64,000 bases of DNA from Isoetes taiwanensis (taxonomy: Eukaryota > Streptophyta > Lycopodiopsida > Isoetales > Isoetaceae). The position numbers were made by a program, and so were the translations under genes. The notes under the pieces are model-generated. The model was not told the DNA's origin, searched no databases, and saw only the letters and a program-made list of their open reading frames with translations. Each line of letters opens with the position of its first letter. The stretch's first letter is position 1. Shown here one piece after another: positions 57,905 to 64,000 of the stretch. The DNA lies in NCBI GenBank assembly GCA_021234155.1, contig JAJEKV010000027.1, positions 9,746,716 to 9,810,715 on the forward strand, given 5' to 3'.

Positions 57905-59509
57905 TTATAAGTCCATCCTTAAAATTGTCCGTCCATGTGTCTTTTGTAATGGTCGTGCATTGCTATTCTGAAAATACAAAAGTACATGAGTAAGAAATGA
58001 AAAGTGTGTATGGAACTGAATTCAACTTCAATTGGACTGGAGTAGACTATCGAGAAAATATTACTCTTTCATTCTACTTACTAACTATAACTACTAGCTA
58101 TGCACTTACTTGCAATAGCTTCTCCACTTTCTTTATTTGGCGTGTGGATGCCTTTTGAATCTAGAAACAAGTTTGTTGTTAAGTAAGACCATCTAGATTC
58201 TAACCTTTAAAAACTAGTTCAATACCTTTTCCATTATGGTCCATGTGATGCCTTCAGTACAAGGTGGCGTTGTAAGTGATCCAATGTATCGGTAATACCT
58301 ATCTCCAATTTGAAGCTTGGTCATATTCACTGGTTCAGGTGAAGGAGATAGAGTGCTAGACATCTTGGTTGTGTTATCAAATTCTTTCAACTAAATTAAC
58401 ACCAATCAATTAGTATGGTGAGCAATGATATAGATAAATAAACTATATATGAGAATATCACTTTACTTGTGCAAGAAAAGCGTGGTCTCTCCTGCCATGA
58501 ACAAAAAGTAAAGATATTACAGCCAACTTCATTTTATCTGGAGTTGAATGCACAAGATGCATCTCCATTGGATACCTAAAGCATAAAACATCTATGATTA
58601 AAAATATTCAAAGCTTGGCAGTTCTTGTCTGTCGACTAATCTATAACTTGATGTGCTTTATTCCCAAAAGATTGTCTTCATTGGAAAGTGGGCTAAATAA
58701 ATGTGCGCCCTCTCTAAGGAATGTCTTATTTCCTCTTTCCTTTCCTTTCAATATCAAAGGCATTTATATTAATAAGAAAATAAAGCTTGATGAGTACCTG
58801 GTGCCATTGACATGATGCTCACTAGGGACATGGAAATGGAATTGAGCAAGGTTATAGGTGATTCCATCTATTGTCAAGTGACTGGAAGGCTCGAGAAATT
58901 TGATCTACGAAATCAAGAAAGCGTAAACATTCTCTTAGACCTGATATTGAGGTCTGCATAAGTATATGATCTATAAAAAGAACACGCATCTAAACACATT
59001 TCAATAGCTTTTTTTTTTGAGGTTTGCATAAGTATATGATCTATAAAAAGAACTCGCATCTAAACACATTTCAATAGCTATAAAAAAGCAGATTGAGGAA
59101 AACATGATTCAGAAAAGTGTTACATACCTCGTCTTCATATCGATGGTTTTCAATGGTACCGCTGCCGAGATGATAGAAAACTTGGAGGGGGCCAAGGCTG
59201 TTATTTACTCTCATATTTTTGGCAACAAGGTCAATGGGCGATTGTTTGAGTCCGGTAGCACAGGTGCCCCATTCAGGCTTCAAATTAGCCCAGTTGGAAG
59301 GTCCCTTGGTTCCTTTGCCATATCCAAACTCCACTGCATCTGAATTAACAAAAAGGAAAAAAAGAAAAAAAAAAACAATTTAGAATCCATCAAATAAGTT
59401 ACATTGATCCATCTTCTTTGCAATATATCATACTCTTATTGTGACAGAGTGCTCCATTCAAAAATAGTGCCAATATAGACAGTAGGAGCTTCGCCATCGC
59501 CATAGCCAT
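57905..59509 (-). CDS. Alpha-carbonic anhydrase, secreted
   Basis: Zinc enzyme that interconverts CO2 and bicarbonate. Seven exons join in frame with GT-AG introns: 59509-59434, 59339-59128, 58904-58798, 58575-58467, 58390-58226, 58160-58110, 57967-57905; 260 residues. Exon 1 encodes a signal peptide ([16 protein letters not shown]). Family motifs follow: [58 protein letters not shown]. Zinc ligands H119, H121 and H138, Glu136 and the gate threonine in SLTTPPCTE are all present. A usual GH before the shuttle position is changed (IENHRYED). The start was chosen for the signal peptide; an in-frame ATG at 59617 would add 36 polar residues. The protein is likely extracellular or routed through the secretory path. 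Confidence 0.92.
58948..59079. repeat. 62-bp duplication within carbonic anhydrase intron 2
   Basis: Copies at 58948-59009 and 59018-59079 are nearly identical (TGAGGTCTGCATAAGTATAT versus TGAGGTTTGCATAAGTATAT), separated by a T run. The duplication is recent. Confidence 0.9.
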
Positions 59510-60708
59510 AGTCCTCGAGCTTCCAAATGTCCGTTTTAATAAGACATTCGCCTGGTGGTCCTTATTAGAATTATTGGTTTGTAGCCCTCGTGACTCTGCT
59601 GCTCCAGATGTTGACATTGCAACTTTAATGGGGCTCCTTTTTTTCGCATATAGATTTCGCCTTTTTTAAGTCACGCTCTTTTTACCTCTATTTTTTTTTT
59701 AGATTCCAATGCCAACAATTGTCTTGACATACATGTGACTTTGGGCTCAATAATTCGATCCTTCATAATCCAGATCTTACCTAATATACTAATATGCCAG
59801 GTGCTTCTTTTTTTCGCCGGATCTGGGGAAGGTGCTCTCTGAAAGAAAACAGGTGGCTTTTCAGTATCAGAAGAGGCAGATTCTGTTAGGATGATGCGAA
59901 AGTCTAAAGTAGGATGCCCCGAATGATTTAGGGTTCCAAAATCCAACCAAAGTATGAACTTATGTAGATCAAATGCAAAGGCGTTGTTGGCAGAGTTTAA
60001 CTTGAAGCTTATAGTTCCATTTTTATGCAGAAAAACGAACTCTGGAAATGCTAGGGCATTGTATCAGTTGGATTTTTGGCACTAGATGTGGGTTAAATTT
60101 CGCCCTTTCTTGCTGGGATTTGCAGGACACTTGTTAGGGCAAATTGGGTTTTGTTTTCTGGGCTTTAGTTTGTCAAGCTTCGGTTTTTACAGTTATTATA
60201 AGTCGCTCTTGTTAAGTTTTCCATGAAAATATCAGGTATATACATTATTTTACGTCCTAAACTCAAGATTCCTATCGTTCATTAAGTTTTAACTTGTTCA
60301 GAAAAAGCAAAACGGAACTATTGACATCCTTCTGGATTTTCATACGGTATGAACCACTGACCAACTCCACTGAAGAAGCTACTAAGAAATCTGGAAATTT
60401 TTAGATTCGATGGTAATTTCTACTGTTGTCTAATGAACTTAGATGACCATTTCCTCGTAATAATTAGAAATCCGTTTCTATTTTTGAAGTTTTTTTAAGC
60501 GGTCTAGTTAATTCCCCGCCATTATATGCAGGAATATTCTCAGGGATATTTCCTCTAGTGCGATCCCATGCCTACACCTCAGCAGGGGATGGGTCAAATG
60601 CTAATGTGGCCCTATTCTCAAGGGCATTTGACAACCATTGGAAAGGATTCCAATGTGGGTTTAACTTTAAAATAGCAAGGCCCTATTCTAAAGCATGCCA
60701 CGCCCTAT
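59510..60708. other. Upstream region of carbonic anhydrase gene
   Basis: No other gene recognised. A frame of about 91 codons on the - strand (59671-59946) lacks an ATG and a domain. The region probably contains the carbonic anhydrase promoter, but I see no clear TATA element. Confidence 0.35.
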
Positions 60709-60925
60709 TATAGGCACTAAAACATGAGAGGATAATACTATTATAGGCACTAAAACATGAGAGGATAATACTGCCAAATTGAAATAGAGAGGTGTGTGCC
60801 ACAAACTTCCTTGGTACAAAAAGCAAGCAAGCCCACAACAAACTAGAATAGAGAGGTGTGTGCCAGAATAGAGAAGCGTGTGCCACAGACTTCCCTGGTA
60901 CAAAAAGCAAGCAAGCCCACAGCAA
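60709..60925. repeat. Nested tandem repeats (33-bp and about 90-bp units)
   Basis: A 33-bp unit starting ATTATAGGCACTAAAACATG occurs twice (60709-60774). A longer unit with AGAGAGGTGTGTGCCA, ACTTCC-TGGTACAAAAAGC and AAGCAAGCCCACA occurs twice (60784-60925), with a short extra GTGTGCCAGAATAGAGA insertion. Confidence 0.8.
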
Positions 60926-61298
60926 ACTCGGCTGGGAGCAGCGGCCTCATGCCTTCACCTCCATACACCAATCTACCCCAACCATTCTTCAGCACCTGCA
61001 AACACAATGAAGAAATAGACTAGGGATTTGAGCCCTATGCACATTGCGAAGCTCCAAACGGCCTGCCCGCCCTTAAAGGGCAGGGGTTAATTTCATGCAC
61101 ATGCTCAAGCATAGAGACACCAATGCATTTTCCCATCCCCCTTTTTTATGTTTTACATCATGCACACAATGAGTAACAAGAACACAAAGAATCTTGGTTT
61201 TACACATACAGCCACAAACTTATTTTCTCCAAACACATGCAATAAAAAAACAACACAAGAAAACCGGAAAGCAAATGATCACCTAATTATTGTTCATG

Positions 61299-61480
61299 CG
61301 AGTGTTGTGCCTCCTTGCCATGGCGTCAATCCTCCTTAACTCCCTAATGAGAAGGGCCCTTGCTAATGAGAAGGGCCCTTGCCAGGTTCATATGAGTGAG
61401 AGTGTTGTGCCTCTTTGCCATGGCGTCAATCCTCCTTAACTCCCTAATGAGAAGGGCCCTTGCTAGGTTCATATGCGCCC
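61299..61480. repeat. Tandem duplication of about 95 bp
   Basis: GAGTGTTGTGCCTC-TTGCCATGGCGTCAATC and TAATGAGAAGGGCCCTTGC recur in order. The latter 19-base word occurs three times. On the - strand it duplicates an HMNLARALLI-encoding segment at the end of the neighbouring ORF. Confidence 0.8.
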
Positions 61481-61927
61481 ACATATGCTGCCTCTCCGAT
61501 TGGCTCATCTGAACCTCTTCCCATTCCATATGTGACATGGCATCCTCCAAGGCTGTAAAAAGGCATCCCAATTGCATCCTAAACAGTCGAACAGAAGCCG
61601 CCACAAACTCGCCAAGGGTGTTTATCTTCGCAATGGAAGACACGGCTTTCAAGGCTACCTGTACTCGCTTCCCATTTGGTTCCCATTTGGAGAGAAGACA
61701 ATAGGGAACGGCATTGCATTGTGTATCACATCATGAATGGTCGACCCTGGTGTAGGAGGCCTCCGACGAGGAGAAGCTAGGTTTTCATCATCACTAGTGA
61801 GGTCAATCACCTCGATTAGGAGGTGTCTTGCTTCGCCCCCCATAGCAGCCCGCAGAGCTGCGCCGCTATGATCAACCATGGGTCTGCTCGCCAAAGCGAC
61901 CCACCGGGTCCCATGATCCACATCCAT
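61344..61927 (-). pseudogene. Possible second protein of the HUH element, with SUMO-interacting motif
   Basis: The first piece (61927-61655) starts MDVDHGTRWVAL and contains IEVIDLTSDDE, a textbook SUMO-interacting motif (V-I-D-L-T followed by acidic residues), then a basic Pro-rich stretch. The second piece (61652-61344), in another frame, is helical: TLGEFVAASVRLF, then MEWEEVQMSQSERQHMW. The join may be an intron ending GTACAG or a frameshift near a small CCATTTGG duplication (61675-61690). It lies directly downstream of the HUH gene on the same strand, so it may be part of the same element. Function unknown. Confidence 0.4.
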
Positions 61928-62243
61928 CTCTCAGCCGGGCATTATGAAACAACTGCAAATAAATAAAGATGTAAAAGCAATAAAACATATTTACAAACAG
62001 CCCCAACAATCCAGCACTCAGCCAAACAACCATTGTATAGCTAGTGGTATCCAAAGGAATGTAGGAAGTTCCAGGCATGTCAGGCAGAACCTCAGGCCTG
62101 TACTCATCATCTTGGCCCTCAACAAAATTCTCATCCATGTCCCCAGGCGTGCCAGCCTCATCCCAATAGCGTTTGCGCCCTTTCCCAATCCATTCGATGG
62201 GCTTCATCATAGCTGATGTCATACAGAATACACCTGATGTCAC
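61872..62243 (-). pseudogene. Acidic segment downstream of HUH domain
   Basis: KPIEWIGKGRKRYWDEAGTP is followed by an acidic tail (DENFVEGQDDEYRPEVLPD), then sequence resembling an intron that ends TTTGCAG at about 61971. It may be the C-terminal end of the HUH protein, separated by stops and frame changes. Confidence 0.35.
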
Positions 62244-62289
62244 TAGGCATGGCCACTTTGGGATTTAACGTCAGATAGTAGCCTTAACT

Positions 62290-63015
62290 CGATGCTCAAA
62301 AATGAAGGCGGGTGTTTGCAGGGAGTATCCAGCTGGTTGACAAGATGAACTTGCCAGTTCTAAGCATACGGGTTATTGTATGTATAGACAAGGCTTGCAC
62401 TAAGATGCCTTCCTCCATGATAATTCACAAAGTGAAGTGCTCTCCCCAAAATGTCCTTATTATCCAAGACAACCACATAGTTAACATCACCAACACCATA
62501 TATTAAGTACAAATCCTTGCCCATGTCCAGTTGTCGCTTTGAAACATTCTTAGTATGCAGCCTGAAGCGTGGCTTACCAATGTCCTTCATGCAATAGCCA
62601 ATTAGACACTCGAAGCAATGCAACCTAGTGTTCTTCAGTGCTTTACACACAAGAACAACACCAACTGGCTTCTTAGATCCCCATCCAAACCTCCTCTTTA
62701 TGGCCAAATTTACAATTCTGGGAGACTTCAAGCAAAGCCTGAAGATGCATTGGAAATGTAAGTGATCTGATCACTTTTCCTCTTTGCTGCAACAACACCT
62801 GCATGGCAGTCCTTCTCACAGAACTCAACAAACATCTCATAGAACTCAGCTGGTGCATCCATTCCAGCCATGCCCAAAGTCATACTAACATCTAACAAAC
62901 CTGTAGGCTCTTCCTCAAGAGCATGCTTGCCTGCCTCCACGTTGGATTTTCCTGAACCAAAGTCGGTTTGGGCATTTCTGCCATGGCGGCCAGCCCTCCT
63001 TGCGGTCCTCCTCAT
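62290..63015 (-). pseudogene. HUH endonuclease, Replitron-like element, frameshifted
   Basis: HUH nucleases nick single-stranded DNA through a tyrosine and start replicative transposition. Three pieces in successive frames preserve the fold order. Piece 1 (63015 to about 62770) has APAEFYEMFVEFCEKDCHAG. Piece 2 (62764 to about 62370) opens with HLHFQ, the His-hydrophobic-His metal motif (62750-62764). It reaches YCMKD (62582-62596) 56 residues later, the catalytic Tyr with Lys, then GKPRFRLHTKNVS. Piece 3 (to about 62290) has MLRTGKFILSTSWILPAN. At least two frameshifts make it a pseudogene unless the sequence has errors. No helicase motif follows and there is one catalytic Tyr, unlike Helitrons. 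Replitron is my best match from memory; a Rep of another HUH family is the alternative. Confidence 0.65.
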
Positions 63016-64000
63016 TCACACTGCTATGCTTTGCTAACAAGGAAGAATAATGAAGCCACAAAAACACAAGCTCACCTTTGATATGCACACACCTCCAAAC
63101 TCCAGCTTTACACAGTCCAAGAATGTCAGTTTCGCAATGTAAACAGATGGGCTTGCACAAAAACAGAAAGGCATACCTTCTAATTTCGACCACCTGCATC
63201 GAACCGTCGCTATGCCTTCTCGACCCCCATCAGCAATCACCGGCAATACAGGAATCCTAAAGATTCCACTTTGCCCATTTCTTATACCTAATATCATACA
63301 ATACTGGCCTTTAACCTTCTAAATCTTATGTAACATATATACCCTTTCATGAACTGGCAAAGCATATGAAATGATAATATGAAATTGTAGTATGATGTCA
63401 ATGAATTAAATGTGCGTGTATTATGTATGACGAGAATGCAGCATTCCTGTTACACAGTGGAATGCTGAGGTGTTGTTGTGCCATTTGTTAAGTAAAACTC
63501 TCTATCTAGAATGTTCGTAGAATGAAATGTAAAAGCATGACGTCATGTGGAACCGAGGGGGGATGCTCGACCCCTTCACGTTTCCGTGATGTCAAGGTAA
63601 CTCAACCTTCATGACCGGATTCTACAGTTTCTTCGGGGTTCACTTGCTATTCTGGATTAGAATGATAGAAGAAACTGCCCGAACACACACCCAGACATGA
63701 AGTAAATGATCATTCCTAAAAAAATATTTGCGACGTGTTGCCATACCTATGGAGGATAGAGCTGAATTTGTGCTTTTATGTCAAAGGAGTCCAATTGTTG
63801 CCCTTCCATCTCCTTGCAAATGTAGTCAGCTTTTTTTTTTTAATTATGATTATGCTGAAGCATGCTCCATCTTCCTAAGCTTAGGAGTACTTTGAAAACT
63901 GAGTACTAAATGTGTACGTGGTATATAGCATAAAGCTGGCACAAATTATATCATGGTGTGACCATATGGGTTGCTTAAGCAAGTTTTTATATTATGATAA
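63016..64000. other. Upstream of HUH gene; otherwise no gene recognised
   Basis: A possible upstream exon ending AAG|GTATGC lies near 63178 on the - strand, but its link to the HUH frame is unproven. The last about 650 bases show no coding features; a T run lies at about 63831. Confidence 0.3.

Noticed and set aside
60683-60925. An 80-codon - strand frame with repeats
   Set aside because: Frame through nested tandem repeats, no domain.
62290-63015. Helitron Rep
   Set aside because: One catalytic tyrosine in a YxxK-D setting and no helicase motifs nearby; Helitrons have two tyrosines and a fused helicase.

Overview
This is nuclear DNA of a land plant. Genes are split by short GT-AG introns and separated by long stretches of transposon debris. 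The plant is probably seed-free (fern, lycophyte or bryophyte), or another lineage with swimming sperm. The reason is that 41.8-43.1 kb encodes an apparently intact homologue of CFAP77, a ciliary/flagellar microtubule protein, which flowering plants and conifers have no use for. The species itself is not determined.

Three host genes look intact at the level of splicing. A nine-exon, 852-residue cytosolic-type lipoxygenase lies on the + strand (11.4-15.0 kb) with all iron ligands. A six-exon, 228-residue CFAP77-like gene lies on the - strand (41.8-43.1 kb). A seven-exon, 260-residue secreted alpha-carbonic anhydrase lies on the - strand (57.9-59.5 kb) with all zinc ligands. Less certain are a small spliced gene upstream of the CFAP77 gene (44.4-44.9 kb) and two convincing but unrecognised + strand exons near 50.4-50.7 kb. 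Broken host-type genes are two P-type PPR relics (28.8-29.8 and 30.5-30.9 kb) and an arabinogalactan-peptide gene carried inside a transposon (9.9-10.3 kb).

Mobile DNA dominates the rest. (1) 8.94-10.82 kb is a Mutator-like element with matching termini, a 10-bp target duplication and a captured arabinogalactan-peptide gene. (2) 33.35-41.10 kb is one insertion with a 5-bp duplication of CTTGC. It holds three near-identical 190-bp LTRs, four internal units, a Met-initiator tRNA primer site and a polypurine tract. It codes for no recognisable polymerase, only an unfamiliar 456-residue protein, intact in one unit and broken in the other three. (3) 62.3-63.0 kb is a frameshifted HUH endonuclease with HLHFQ and YCMKD motifs, best explained as a Replitron-type element. 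(4) 54.3-56.7 kb is a decayed LINE interrupted by a 321-bp MITE. (5) There are remnants of a Ty3/gypsy integrase, a gag-like protein, a Myb/SANT-like protein and an unclassified transposon protein.

Several repeat structures stand out. Two elements (27.9-28.3 and 31.2-32.0 kb) share an unusual plan: a roughly 90-nt near-perfect hairpin next to TTAACCA-type inverted ends that enclose a minisatellite. A three-copy array of units about 1.0-1.3 kb long fills 15.7-19.2 kb. A seven-copy array with mutually complementary A/T tracts fills 23.0-24.4 kb. No operon-like organisation or functional linkage between the host genes is apparent.
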